A stretch of DNA of 64,000 bases from Halictus rubicundus (lineage: Eukaryota > Arthropoda > Insecta > Hymenoptera > Halictidae), in contig NW_027488638.1 of assembly GCF_050948215.1 (NCBI RefSeq), forward strand, positions 496,001 to 560,000, in the 5' to 3' direction. A program made the position numbers and the translations under genes. The notes below the pieces were generated by a model. It worked only from the letters and a program-made list of their open reading frames with translations, searched no databases and was not told the DNA's origin. Shown here one piece after another: positions 1 to 14,400 of this stretch (positions are counted from its first letter, which is position 1; each line of letters opens with the position of its first letter).

Positions 1-765
1 ATAGGATAGAAGATAGGATAGGATAGAGAATAGGATGGGATAGAGGATAGGATAGGATAAAGGATAGGATAGAGGATAGGATAGACGATAGGATAGGATA
101 GAGGATAGGATAGGATAGACGATAGGGTAGGATAGGATAGGATAGGGGATTTGATAGGATAGAGGATAGGATAGGATAGAGAATTTTATACGATAGAGGA
201 TAGAGGATAGGATAGAGAATATGATAGGATAGAGGATAGGATAGGATAGAGGATAGGATAGGGGATTTGATAGGATAGAGGATAGGATAGGATAGAAGAT
301 AGGATAGGCTAGAGAATAGGATGGGATAGAGTATACGATAGGACAAAGGATAGGATAGAGGATAGGATAGACGATAGGATAGGATACAGGAAAGTATAGG
401 ATTGAGGATAGATGATAGGATAGGATAGAGGATAGGATAGGATAGAGGATAGGATAGGATAGAGGATAGGATAGGACAGAGGATAGGATAGGGGATTTGA
501 TAGGATAGAGGATAGGATAGGATAGACGATAGGATAGGATTGGATAGAGGATAGGATAGAGGATAGGAAAGGATAGAAGATAGGATAGGATAGAGGATAG
601 GATAGGATAGAGGATAGGATAGGATAGAGGATAGGATAGGTTAGAGGATAGGATAGGATAGAGGATAGGATAGGATAGAGGACAGGATAGGATAGAGGAT
701 AGGATAGGATAGAGGATAGGAAAGACGGTAGGATAGGATAGAGGATAGGATAGGATAGAGGATAG

Positions 766-1900
766 GATACGATAGAGGATAGGATAGGATAGAGGATAGG
801 ATAGGGGATTTGATAGGATAGAGGATAGGATAGGATAGAAGATACGATAGGATAGAGGATAGGATAGACGGTAGGATAGGATAGAGGATAGGATAGGATA
901 GAGGATAGGATAGGATAGAGGATAGGATAGGATAGAGGAGAGGATAGGATAGAGGAGAGGATAGGATAGAGGATAGGATAGGATAGAAGATAGGATAGGA
1001 TAGAGGATAGGATAGGATAGAGGATAGGATAGAGGATATAATAGGATAGAGGATAGGATAGGATAGAGGATAGGATAGGATAGCGGATAGGATAGGATAG
1101 AGGATAGGATAGGATAGAGGATAGGATAGACGGTAGGATAGGATAGAGGATAGGATAGGATAGAGGATAGGATAGGATAGAGGATAGGATAGACGATAGG
1201 ATAGAGGATATAATAGGATAGAGGATAGGATAGGATAGAGGATAGGATAGGATAGCGGATAGGATAGGATAGAGGATAGGATAGGATAGAGGATAGGATA
1301 GGATAGAGGATAGGATAGGATAGAGGATAGGATAGGATAGAGGATAGGATAGGATAGAGGATAGGATACGATAGAGGATAGGATAGGATAGAGGATAGGA
1401 TAGGGGATTTGATAGGATAGAGGATAGGATAGGATAGAAGATACGATAGGATAGAGGATAGGATAGACGGTAGGATAGGATAGAGGATAGGATAGGATAG
1501 AGGATAGGATAGGATAGAGGATAGGATAGGATAGAGGAGAGGATAGGATAGAGGAGAGGATAGGATAGAGGATAGGATAGGATAGAAGATAGGATAGGAT
1601 AGAGGATAGGATAGGATAGAGGATAGGATAGAGGATATAATAGGATAGAGGATAGGATAGGATAGAGGATAGGATAGGATAGCGGATAGGATAGGATAGA
1701 GGATAGGATAGGATAGAGGATAGGATAGACGGTAGGATAGGATAGAGGATAGGATAGGATAGAGGATAGGATAGGATAGAGGATAGGATAGACGATAGGA
1801 TAGAGGATATAATAGGATAGAGGAGAGGATAGGATAGAGGATAGGATAGGATAGCGGATAGGATAGGATAGAGGATAGGATAGGATAGAGGAAAGGATAG
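766..1900. repeat. Two tandem copies of a 599-bp HOR unit
   Basis: The rare variants AGACGGTAGG (866/1,465), GATAGAGGAG (931/1,530), AGAGGATATA (1,031/1,630) and AGACGATAGG (1,191/1,790) recur at an exact 599-bp offset, so about 766-1,364 and about 1,365-1,900 are adjacent copies. The second copy then runs into the GTATACGATATT block. Further copies of the same variant string appear at about 2,990-3,470 and 5,040-5,520 (offsets of 1,581 and then 2,051 bp) and, in altered form, at about 24,280-24,720 and 30,990-31,380. Confidence 0.85.
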
Positions 1901-4900
1901 GATTGATGATAGATGATGGGATAGGATAGAGGATTGGATAGGATACAGGATAGGATAAGATAGAGGATATTATAGGACAGAGGATAGGATATGATAGAGT
2001 ATACGATATTATAGAGGGTAGGATAGGATAGAGCATAGGATAGGGGATTGGATGGGATAGGATATAGGATAGGATAGGGTATTTGATAGGATAGAGGATG
2101 TTATAGGATAGAGGATAGGATAGGGGATTTGATAGGATAGAGGATAGGCTAGGATAGACGATAGGATAGGATTGGATAGAGGATAGGATAGAGGATAGGA
2201 AAGGATAGAAGATAGGATAGGATAGAGGATAGGATAGGATAGAGGATAGGATAGGATAGAGGATAGGATAGGATAGAGGATAGGATAGGATAGAGGATAG
2301 GATAGGATAGCGGATAGGATAGGATACAGGATAGGATAGCATAGGGGAATTGATAGGATAGAGGATAGGATAGGATAGAGGATAGGATAGGATAGAGGAT
2401 AGGATAGGATAGAGGATAGGATAGGATAGAGGATAGGATAGGATAGAGGATAGGATAGGATAGAGGATAGGATAGGATAGAGGATAGGATAGGATAGAGG
2501 ATAGGATAGGATAGAGGATAGGATAGGATAGAGGATAGGATAGGATAGAGGATAGGATAGGATAGAGGATAGGATAGGATAGAGGATAGGATAGGATAGA
2601 GGATAGGATAGACGATAGGATAGGATAGAGGATAGGATAGGATAGAGGTTAGGATAGATGATAGGATACGATATAGGATTGGATACGATAGAGGATAGAG
2701 GATAGGATAGGATACAGGAAAGGATAGGATTGAGGATAGGATTAGATAGAGGATAGAACAGGATAGATGATAGGATAGGATAGAGGATAGGATAGAGGAT
2801 AGGATAGGGGATTTGATAGGATAGAGGATAGGATAGCGGATAGGATAGGATAGAGGATAGGATAGGATAGAGGATAGGATAGGATAGAGGATAGGATAGG
2901 ATAGAGGATAGGATAGGATAGAGGATAGGATAGGATAGAGGATAGGATACGATAGAGGATAGGATAGGATAGAGGATAGGATAGGGGATTCGATAGGATA
3001 GAGGATAGGATAGGATAGAAGATACGATAGGATAGAGGATAGGATAGACGGTAGGATAGGATAGAGGATAGGATAGGATAGAGGATAGGATAGGATAGAG
3101 GATAGGATAGGATAGAGGAGAGGATAGGATAGAGGAGAGGATAGGATAGAGGATAGGATAGGATAGAAGATAGGATAGGATAGAGGATAGGATAGGATAG
3201 AGGATAGGATAGAGGATATAATAGGATAGAGGATAGGATAGGATAGAGGATAGGATAGGATAGCGGATAGGATAGGATAGAGGATAGGATAGGATAGAGG
3301 ATAGGATAGACGGTAGGATAGGATAGAGGATAGGATAGGATAGAGGATAGGATAGGATAGAGGATAGGATAGACGATAGGATAGAGGATATAATAGGATA
3401 GAGGATAGGATAGGATAGAGGATAGGATAGGATAGCGGATAGGATAGGATAGAGGATAGGATAGGATAGAGGAAAGGATAGGATTGATGATAGATGATGG
3501 GATAGGATAGAGGATTGGATAGGATACAGGATAGGATAAGATAGAGGATATTATAGGACAGAGGATAGGATATGATAGAGTATACGATATTATAGAGGGT
3601 AGGATAGGATAGAGCATAGGATAGGGGATTGGATGGGATAGGATATAGGATAGGATAGGGTATTTGATAGGATAGAGGATGTTATAGGATAAAGGATAGG
3701 ATAGGGGATTTGATAGGATAGAGGATAGGCTAGGATAGACGATAGGATAGGATTGGATAGAGGATAGGATAGAGGATAGGAAAGGATAGAAGATAGGATA
3801 GGATAGAGGATAGGATAGGATAGAGGATAGGATAGGATAGAGGATAGGATAGGATAGAGGATAGGATAGGATAGAGGATAGGATAGGATAGCGGATAGGA
3901 TAGGATACAGGATAGGATAGCATAGGGGAATTGATAGGATAGAGGATAGGATAGGATAGAGGATAGGATAGGATAGAGGATAGGATAGGATAGAGGATAG
4001 GATAGGATAGAGGATAGGATAGAGGATAGGATAGAGGATAGAGGATAGGATAGGATAGAGGATAGGATAGGATAGAGGATAGGATAGGATAGAGGATAGG
4101 ATAGGATAGAGGAAAGGATAGGATTGATGATAGATGATGGGATAGGATAGAGGATTGGATAGGATACAGGATAGGATAAGATAGAGGATATTATAGGACA
4201 GAGGATAGGATATGATAGAGTATACGATATTATAGAGGGTAGGATAGGATAGAGCATAGGATAGGGGATTGGATGGGATAGGATATAGGATAGGATAGGG
4301 TATTTGATAGGATAGAGGATGTTATAGGATAGAGGATAGGATAGGGGATTTGATAGGATAGAGGATAGGCTAGGATAGACGATAGGATAGGATTGGATAG
4401 AGGATAGGATAGAGGATAGGAAAGGATAGAAGATAGGATAGGATAGAGGATAGGATAGGATAGAGGATAGGATAGGATAGAGGATAGGATAGGATAGAGG
4501 ATAGGATAGGATAGAGGATAGGATAGGATAGCGGATAGGATAGGATACAGGATAGGATAGCATAGGGGAATTGATAGGATAGAGGATAGGATAGGATAGA
4601 GGATAGGATAGGATAGAGGATAGGATAGGATAGAGGATAGGATAGGATAGAGGATAGGATAGACGATAGGATAGGATAGAGGATAGGATAGGATAGAGGT
4701 TAGGATACATGATAGGATACGATATAGGATTGGATACGATAGAGGATAGAGGATAGGATAGGATACAGGAAAGGATAGGATTGAGGATAGGATTAGATAG
4801 AGGATAGAACAGGATAGATGATAGGATAGGATAGAGGATAGGATAGAGGATAGGATAGGGGATTTGATAGGATAGAGGATAGGATAGCGGATAGGATAGG

Positions 4901-5790
4901 ATAGAGGATAGGATAGGATAGAGGATAGGATAGGATAGAGGATAGGATAGGATAGAGGATAGGATAGGATAGAGGATAGGATAGGATAGAGGATAGGATA
5001 CGATAGAGGATAGGATAGGATAGAGGATAGGATAGGGGATTTGATAGGATAGAGGATAGGATAGGATAGAAGATACGATAGGATAGAGGATAGGATAGAC
5101 GGTAGGATAGGATAGAGGATAGGATAGGATAGAGGATAGGATAGGATAGAGGATAGGATAGGATAGAGGAGAGGATAGGATAGAGGAGAGGATAGGATAG
5201 AGGATAGGATAGGATAGAAGATAGGATAGGATAGAGGATAGGATAGGATAGAGGATAGGATAGAGGATATAATAGGATAGAGGATAGGATAGGATAGAGG
5301 ATAGGATAGGATAGCGGATAGGATAGGATAGAGGATAGGATAGGATAGAGGATAGGATAGACGGTAGGATAGGATAGAGGATAGGATAGGATAGAGGATA
5401 GGATAGGATAGAGGATAGGATAGACGATAGGATAGAGGATATAATAGGATAGAGGATAGGATAGGATAGAGGATAGGATAGGATAGCGGATAGGATAGGA
5501 TAGAGGATAGGATAGGATAGAGGAAAGGATAGGATTGATGATAGATGATGGGATAGGATAGAGGATTGGATAGGATACAGGATAGGATAAGATAGAGGAT
5601 ATTATAGGACAGAGGATAGGATATGATAGAGTATACGATATTATAGAGGGTAGGATAGGATAGAGCATAGGATAGGGGATTGGATGGGATAGGATATAGG
5701 ATAGGATAGGGTATTTGATAGGATAGAGGATGTTATAGGATAGAGGATAGGATAGGGGATTTGATAGGATAGAGGATAGGCTAGGATAGA
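1890..5790. repeat. Left cluster of four GTATACGATATT blocks (subfamily A-alpha)
   Basis: Four copies of a degenerate block of about 270 bp begin near 1,890, 3,470, 4,106 and 5,520. Each carries ATGATAGAGTATACGATATT, at 1,991, 3,572, 4,212 and 5,623, so spacings are 1,581, 640 and 1,411 bp. The block also contains GATTGATGATAGATGATGGG, AGGATAAGATAGAGG and TAGGGTATTTGATAGG. All four left copies share GGATGGGATAGG and GAGGATGTTATAGG, whereas later copies in the window have GGATAGGATAGG and GAGGATATTATAGG. The two groups are therefore separate subfamilies that have homogenised locally. Confidence 0.85.
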
Positions 5791-5983
5791 CGATAGGATA
5801 GGATTGGATAGAGGATAGGATAGAGGATAGGAAAGGATAGAAGATAGGATAGGATAGAGGATAGGATAGGATAGAGGATAGGATAGGATAGAGGATAGGA
5901 TAGGATAGAGGATAGGATAGGATAGAGGATAGGATAGGATAGCGGATAGGATAGGATACAGGATAGGATAGCATAGGGGAATT

Positions 5984-6254
5984 GATAGGATAGAGGATAG
6001 GATAGGATAGAGGATAGGATAGGATAGAGGATAGGATAGGATAGAGGATAGGATAGGATAGAGGATAGGATAGGATAGAGGATAGGATAGGATAGAGGAT
6101 AGGATAGGATAGAGGATAGGATAGGATAGAGGATAGGATAGGATAGAGGATAGGATAGGATAGAGGATAGGATAGGATAGAGGATAGGATAGGATAGAGG
6201 ATAGGATAGGATAGAGGATAGGATAGGATAGAGGATAGGATAGGATAGAGGATA
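5984..6254. repeat. VNTR of perfect 17-mers, 271 bp
   Basis: An uninterrupted run of canonical 17-bp units lies between the left landmark GGGGAATT and the right landmark GAACAGGATAGATGATAGG. Its length of 271 bp is 15 x 17 + 16. The same two landmarks bound runs of different length at 10,721, 17,451 and 19,798. Confidence 0.9.
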
Positions 6255-9200
6255 GAACAGGATAGATGATAGGATAGGATAGAGGATAGGATAGAGGATA
6301 GGATAGGGGATTTGATAGGATAGAGGATAGGATAGGATAGAAGATTGGATAGGATAGAGAATAGGATGGGATAGAGGATAGGATAGGATAAAGGATAGGA
6401 TAGAGGATAGGATAGACAATAGGATAGGATAGAGGATAGGATAGGATAGACGATAGGATAGGATAGGATAGGATAGGGGATTTGATAGGATAGAGGATAG
6501 GATAGGATAGAGAATTGGATACGATAGAGGATAGGATAGAGAATAGGATAGGATAGAGGATAGGATAGGATAGAGGATAGGATAGGGGATTTGATAGGAT
6601 AGAGGATAGGATAGGATAGAAGATAGGATAGGCTAGAGAATAGGATGGGATAGAGGATAGGATAGGATAAAGGATAGGATAGAGGATAGGATAGACGATA
6701 GGATAGGATACAGGAAAGGATAGGATTGAGGATAGATGATAGGATAGGATAGAGGATAGGATAGGATAGAGGATAGGATAGGACAGAGGATAGGATAGGG
6801 GATTTGATAGGATAGAGGATAGGATAGGATAGACGATAGGATAGGATTGGATAGAGGATAGGATAGAGGATAGGAAAGGATAGAAGATAGAATAGGATAG
6901 AGGATAGGATAGGATAGAGGATAGGATAGGATAGAGGATAGGATAGGATAGAGGATAGGATAGGATAGAGGATAGGATAGGATAGAGGATAGGATAGGAT
7001 AGCGGATAGGATAGGATACAGGATAGGATAGCATAGGGGAATTGATAGGATAGAGGATAGGATAGGATAGAGGATAGGATAGGATAGAGGATAGGATAGG
7101 ATAGAGGATAGGATAGGATAGCGGATAGGATAGGATAGAGGATAGGATAGGGCAGAGGATAGGATAGGGGATTTGATAGGATAGAGGATAGGATAGGATA
7201 GAGGATAGGATAGGATAGAGGATAGGATAGAGGATAGGATAGGATAGAGGACAGGATAGGATAGAGGATAGGATAGGATAGAGGATAGGATAGGATAGGG
7301 GATAGGATAGGATAGAGGATTAGATAGGACAGAGGATAGGATAGTATAGAGGATAGGATAGGGATTTGATAGGATAGAGGATTGGATAGGATAGAGGACA
7401 GGATAGGATAGAGGATACGATAGGATAGAGGATAGGATAGGATAGAGGATAGGATAGGGCAGAGGATACGATAGGGGATTTGATAGGATAGAGGATAGGA
7501 TAGGATAGAGGATAGGATAGGATAGAGGATAGAGTAGGATAGAGGATAGGATAGGATAGAGGATAGGAAAGACGGTAGGATAGGATAGAGGATAGGATAG
7601 GATAGAGGATAGGATAGGATAGAGGATAGGATAGGATAGAGGATAGGATAGGATAGAGGATAGGATAGGATAGAGGATAGGATAGGATAGAGGATAGGAT
7701 AGGATAGCGGATAGGATAGGATACAGGATAGGATAGCATAGGGGAATTGATAGGATAGAGGATAGGATAGGATAGAGGATAGGATAGGATAGAGGATAGG
7801 ATAGGATAGAGGATAGGATAGGATAGAGGATAGGATAGGATAGAGGATAGGATAGGATAGAGGATAGGATAGGATAGAGGATAGGATAGGATAGAGGATA
7901 GGATAGGATAGAGGATAGGATAGGATAGAGGATAGGATAGAGGATAGGATAGACGATAGGATAGGATAGAGGATAGGATAGGATAGAGGTTAGGATAGAT
8001 GATAGGATACGATATAGGATTGGATACGATAGAGGATAGAGGATAGGATAGGATACAGGAAAGGATAGGATTGAGGATAGGATTAGATAGAGGATAGAAC
8101 AGGATAGATGATAGGATAGGATAGAGGATAGGATAGGGGATTTGATAGGATAGAGGATAGGATAGGATAGAAGATAGGATAGGATAGAGAATAGGATGGG
8201 ATAGAGGATAGGATAGGATAAAGGATAGGATAGAGGATAGGATAGACGATAGGATAGGATAGAGGATAGGATAGGATAGACGATAGGATAGGATAGGATA
8301 GGATAGGGGATTTGATAGGATAGAGGATAGGATAGGATAGAGAATTGGATACGATAGAGGATAGAGGATAGGATAGAGAATAGGATAGGATAGAGGATAG
8401 GATAGGATAGAGGATAGGATAGGGGATTTGATAGGATAGAGGATAGGATAGGATAGAAGATAGGATAGGCTAGAGAATAGGATGGGATAGAGGATAGGAT
8501 AGGATAAAGGATAGGATAGCGGATAGGATAGGATAGACGATAGGATAGGATTGGATAGAGGATAGGATAGGACAGAGGATAGGATAGGGGATTTGATAGG
8601 ATAGAGGATAGGATAGGATAGACGATAGGATAGGATTGGATAGAGGATAGGATAGAGGATAGGAAAGGATAGAAGATAGGATAGGATAGAGGATAGGATA
8701 GGATAGAGGATAGGATAGGATAGAGGATAGGATAGGATAGAGGATAGGATAGGATAGAGGATAGGATAGGATAGAGGACAGGATAGGATAGAGGATAGGA
8801 TAGGATAGAGGATAGGATAGGATAGAGGATAGGATAGGATAGAGGATAGGATAGGATAGAGGATAGGATAGGATAGAGGATAGGATAGGATAGAGGATAG
8901 GATAGGATAGCGGATAGGATAGGATACAGGATAGGATAGCATAGGGGAATTGATAGGATAGAGGATAGGATAGGATAGAGGATAGGATAGGATAGAGGAT
9001 AGGATAGGATAGAGGATAGGATAGGATAGCGGATAGGATAGGATAGAGGATAGGATAGGGCAGAGGATAGGATAGGGGGTTTGATAGGATAGAGGATAGG
9101 ATAGGATAGAGGATAGGATAGGATAGAGGATAGGATAGAGGATAGGATAGGATAGAGGACAGGATAGGATAGAGGATAGGATAGGATAGAGGATAGGATA

Positions 9201-9370
9201 GGATAGGGGATAGGATAGGATAGAGGATTAGATAGGACAGAGGATAGGATAGTATAGAGGATAGGATAGGGATTTGATAGGATAGAGGATTGGATAGGAT
9301 AGAGGACAGGATAGGATAGAGGATAGGATAGGATAGAGGATAGGAAAGACGGTAGGATAGGATAGAGGAT

Positions 9371-12300
9371 AGGATAGGATAGGATAGAGGATAGGATAGG
9401 ATAGAGGATAGGATAGGATAGAGGATAGGATAGGATAGAGGATAGGATAGGATAGCGGATAGGATAGGATACAGGATAGGATAGCATAGGGGAATTGATA
9501 GGATAGAGGATAGGATAGGATAGAGGAAAGGATAGGATTGAGGATAGGATTAGATAGAGGATAGAACAGGATAGATGATAGGATAGGATAGAGGATAGGA
9601 TAGGGGATTTGATAGGATAGAGGATAGGATAGGATAGAAGATAGGATAGGATAGAGAATAGGATGGGTTAGAGGATAGGATAGGATAAAGGATAGGATAG
9701 AGGATAGGATAGACGATAGGATAGGATAGAGGATAGGATAGGATAGACGATAGGATAGGATAGGATAGGATAGAGAATTGGATACGATAGAGGATAGAGG
9801 ATAGGATAGAGAATAGGATAGGATAGAGGATAGGATAGGATAGAGGATAGAGGATAGGATAGAGGATAGGATAGGATAGAGGATAGAGGATAGGATAGAG
9901 AATAGGATAGGATAGAGGATAGGATAGGATAGAGGATAGGATAGGGGATTTGATAGGATAGAGGATAGGATAGGATAGAAGATAGGATAGGCTAGAGAAT
10001 AGGATGGGATAGAGGATAGGATAGGATAAAGGATAGGATAGAGGATAGGATAGACGATAGGATAGGATACAGGAAAGGATAGGATTGAGGATAGATGATA
10101 GGATAGGATAGAGGATAGGATAGGATAGAGGATAGGATAGGACAGAGAATAGGATAGGGGATTTGATAGGATAGAGGATAGGATAGGATAGACGATAGGA
10201 TAGGATTGGATAGAGGATAGGATAGAGGATAGGAAAGGATAGAAGATAGGATAGGATAGAGGATAGGATAGGATAGAGGATAGGATAGGATAGAGGATAG
10301 GATAGGATAGAGGATAGAGTAGGATAGAGGATAGGATAGGATAGAGGATAGGAAAGACGGTAGGATAGGATAGAGGATAGGATAGGATAGAGGATAGGAT
10401 AGGATAGAGGATAGGATAGGATAGAGGATAGGATAGGATAGAGGATAGGATAGGATAGAGGATAGGATAGGATAGAGGATAGGATAGGATAGCGGATAGG
10501 ATAGGATACAGGATAGGATAGCATAGGGGAATTGATAGGATAGAGGATAGGATAGGATAGAGGATAGGATAGGATAGAGGATAGGATAGGATAGAGGATA
10601 GGATAGGATAGAGGATAGGATAGGATAGAGGATAGGATAGGATAGAGGATAGGATAGGATAGAGGATAGGATAGGATAGCGGATAGGATAGGATACAGGA
10701 TAGGATAGCATAGGGGAATTGATAGGATAGAGGATAGGATAGGATAGAGGATAGGATAGGATAGAGGATAGGATAGGATAGAGGATAGGATAGGATAGAG
10801 GATAGGATAGGATAGAGGATAGGATAGGATAGAGGATAGGATAGGATAGAGGATAGGATAGGATAGAGGATAGGATAGGATAGAGGATAGGATAGGATAG
10901 AGGATAGGATAGGATAGAGGATAGGATAGGATAGAGGATAGGATAGGATAGAGGATAGGATAGGATAGAGGATAGGATAGGATAGAGGATAGGATAGGAT
11001 AGAGGATAGGATAGGATAGAGGATAGGATAGGATAGAGGATAGGATAGGATAGAGGATAGGATAGGATAGAGGATAGAACAGGATAGATGATAGGATAGG
11101 ATAGAGGATAGGATAGAGGATAGGATAGGGGATTTGATAGGATAGAGGATAGGATAGGATAGAAGATTGGATAGGATAGAGAATAGGATGGGATAGAGGA
11201 TAGGATAGGATAAAGGATAGGATAGAGGATAGGATAGACAATAGGATAGGATAGAGGATAGGATAGGATAGACGATAGGATAGGATAGGATAGGATAGGG
11301 GATTTGATAGGATAGAGGATAGGATAGGATAGAGAATTGGATACGATAGAGGATAGGATAGAGAATAGGATAGGATAGAGGATAGGATAGGATAGAGGAT
11401 AGGATAGGGGATTTGATAGGATAGAGGATAGGATAGGATAGAAGATAGGATAGGCTAGAGAATAGGATGGGATAGAGGATAGGATAGGATAAAGGATAGG
11501 ATAGAGGATAGGATAGACGATAGGATAGGATACAGGAAAGGATAGGATTGAGGATAGATGATAGGATAGGATAGAGGATAGGATAGGATAGAGGATAGGA
11601 TAGGACAGAGGATAGGATAGGGGATTTGATAGGATAGAGGATAGGATAGGATAGACGATAGGATAGGATTGGATAGAGGATAGGATAGAGGATAGGAAAG
11701 GATAGAAGATAGGATAGGATAGAGGATAGGATAGGATAGAGGATAGGATAGGATAGCGGATAGGATAGGATACAGGATAGGATAGCATAGGGGAATTGAT
11801 AGGATAGAGGATAGGATAGGATAGAGGATAGGATAGGATAGAGGATAGGATAGGATAGAGGATAGGATAGGATAGAGGATAGGATAGGATAGAGGATAGG
11901 ATAGGATAGAGGATAGGATAGGATAGAGGATAGGATAGGATAGAGGATAGGATAGGATAGAGGATAGGATAGGATAGAGGATAGGATAGGATAGAGGATA
12001 GGATAGGATAGAGGATAGGATAGGATAGAGGATAGGATAGGATAGAGGATAGGATAGGATAGAGGATAGGATAGAGGATAGGATAGACGATAGGATAGGA
12101 TAGAGGATAGGATAGGATAGAGGTTAGGATAGATGATAGGATACGATATAGGATTGGATACGATAGAGGATAGAGGATAGGATAGGATACAGGAAAGGAT
12201 AGGATTGAGGATAGGATTAGATAGAGGATAGAACAGGATAGATGATAGGATAGGATAGAGGATAGGATAGGGGATTTGATAGGATAGAGGATAGGATAGG

Positions 12301-14400
12301 ATAGAAGATAGGATAGGATAGAGAATAGGATGGGATAGAGGATAGGATAGGATAAAGGATAGGATAGAGGATAGGATAGACGATAGGATAGGATAGAGGA
12401 TAGGATAGGATAGACGATAGGATAGGATAGGATAGGATAGGGGATTTGATAGGATAGAGGATAGGATAGGATAGAGAATTGGATACGATAGAGGATAGAG
12501 GATAGGATAGAGAATAGGATAGGATAGAGGATAGGATAGGATAGAGGATAGGATAGGGGATTTGATAGGATAGAGGATAGGATAGGATAGAAGATAGGAT
12601 AGGCTAGAGAATAGGATGGGATAGAGGATAGGATAGGATAAAGGATAGGATAGCGGATAGGATAGGATAGACGATAGGATAGGATTGGATAGAGGATAGG
12701 ATAGGACAGAGGATAGGATAGGGGATTTGATAGGATAGAGGATAGGATAGGATAGACGATAGGATAGGATTGGATAGAGGATAGGATAGAGGATAGGAAA
12801 GGATAGAAGATAGGATAGGATAGAGGATAGGATAGGATAGAGGATAGGATAGGATAGAGGATAGGATAGGATAGAGGATAGGATAGGATAGAGGATAGGA
12901 TAGGATAGAGGACAGGATAGGATAGAGGATAGGATAGGATAGAGGATAGGATAGGATAGAGGATAGGATAGGATAGAGGATAGGATAGGATAGAGGATAG
13001 GATAGGATAGAGGATAGGATAGGATAGAGGATAGGATAGGATAGCGGATAGGATAGGATACAGGATAGGATAGCATAGGGGAATTGATAGGATAGAGGAT
13101 AGGATAGGATAGAGGATAGGATAGGATAGAGGATAGGATAGGATAGAGGATAGGATAGGATAGCGGATAGGATAGGATAGAGGATAGGATAGGGCAGAGG
13201 ATAGGATAGGGGGTTTGATAGGATAGAGGATAGGATAGGATAGAGGATAGGATAGGATAGAGGATAGGATAGAGGATAGGATAGGATAGAGGACAGGATA
13301 GGATAGAGGATAGGATAGGATAGAGGATAGGATAGGATAGGGGATAGGATAGGATAGAGGATTAGATAGGACAGAGGATAGGATAGTATAGAGGATAGGA
13401 TAGGGATTTGATAGGATAGAGGATTGGATAGGATAGAGGACAGGATAGGATAGAGGATACGATAGGATAGAGGATAGGGTAGGATAGAGGATAGGATAGG
13501 GCAGAGGATACGATAGGGGATTTGATAGGATAGAGGATAGGATAGGATAGAGGATAGGATAGGATAGAGGATAGAGTAGGATAGAGGATAGGATAGGATA
13601 GAGGATAGGAAAGACGGTAGGATAGGATAGAGGATAGGATAGGATAGGATAGAGGATAGGATAGGATAGAGGATAGGATAGGATAGAGGATAGGATAGGA
13701 TAGAGGATAGGATAGGATAGAGGATAGGATAGGATAGAGGATAGGATAGGATAGCGGATAGGATAGGATACAGGATAGGATAGCATAGGGGAATTGATAG
13801 GATAGAGGATAGGATAGGATAGAGGAAAGGATAGGATTGAGGATAGGATTAGATAGAGGATAGAACAGGATAGATGATAGGATAGGATAGAGGATAGGAT
13901 AGGGGATTTGATAGGATAGAGGATAGGATAGGATAGAAGATAGGATAGGATAGAGAATAGGATGGGTTAGAGGATAGGATAGGATAAAGGATAGGATAGA
14001 GGATAGGATAGACGATAGGATAGGATAGAGGATAGGATAGGATAGACGATAGGATAGGATAGGATAGGATAGAGAATTGGATACGATAGAGGATAGAGGA
14101 TAGGATAGAGAATAGGATAGGATAGAGGATAGGATAGGATAGAGGATAGAGGATAGGATAGAGGATAGGATAGGATAGAGGATAGAGGATAGGATAGAGA
14201 ATAGGATAGGATAGAGGATAGGATAGGATAGAGGATAGGATAGGGGATTTGATAGGATAGAGGATAGGATAGGATAGAAGATAGGATAGGCTAGAGAATA
14301 GGATGGGATAGAGGATAGGATAGGATAAAGGATAGGATAGAGGATAGGATAGACGATAGGATAGGATACAGGAAAGGATAGGATTGAGGATAGATGATAG
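9371..14400. repeat. Left member of a large (about 5 kb) segmental duplication
   Basis: This stretch reappears about 9 kb to the right. From 9,371 to 10,206 (836 bp) it is identical by eye to 18,371-19,206 at an exact 9,000-bp offset. From about 10,708 to 11,655 it matches at 9,077 bp, then 9,060 bp after the VNTR. From 11,785 to about 14,400 it matches 21,249 to about 23,864 at 9,464 bp, with the markers at 13,073/22,537, 13,783/23,247, 13,964/23,428 (GGGTTAGAGG) and 14,289/23,753 all in register. A few single-base differences are visible in the last part. It was probably made by unequal exchange or segmental amplification. Confidence 0.8.
10721..11076. repeat. VNTR of perfect 17-mers, 356 bp
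   Basis: This run of canonical 17-bp units has the same left and right landmarks as the run at 5,984-6,254. Its length of 356 bp is 20 x 17 + 16. It is the counterpart of 19,798-20,136 in the 9-kb duplication and is exactly one unit longer. Confidence 0.9.
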
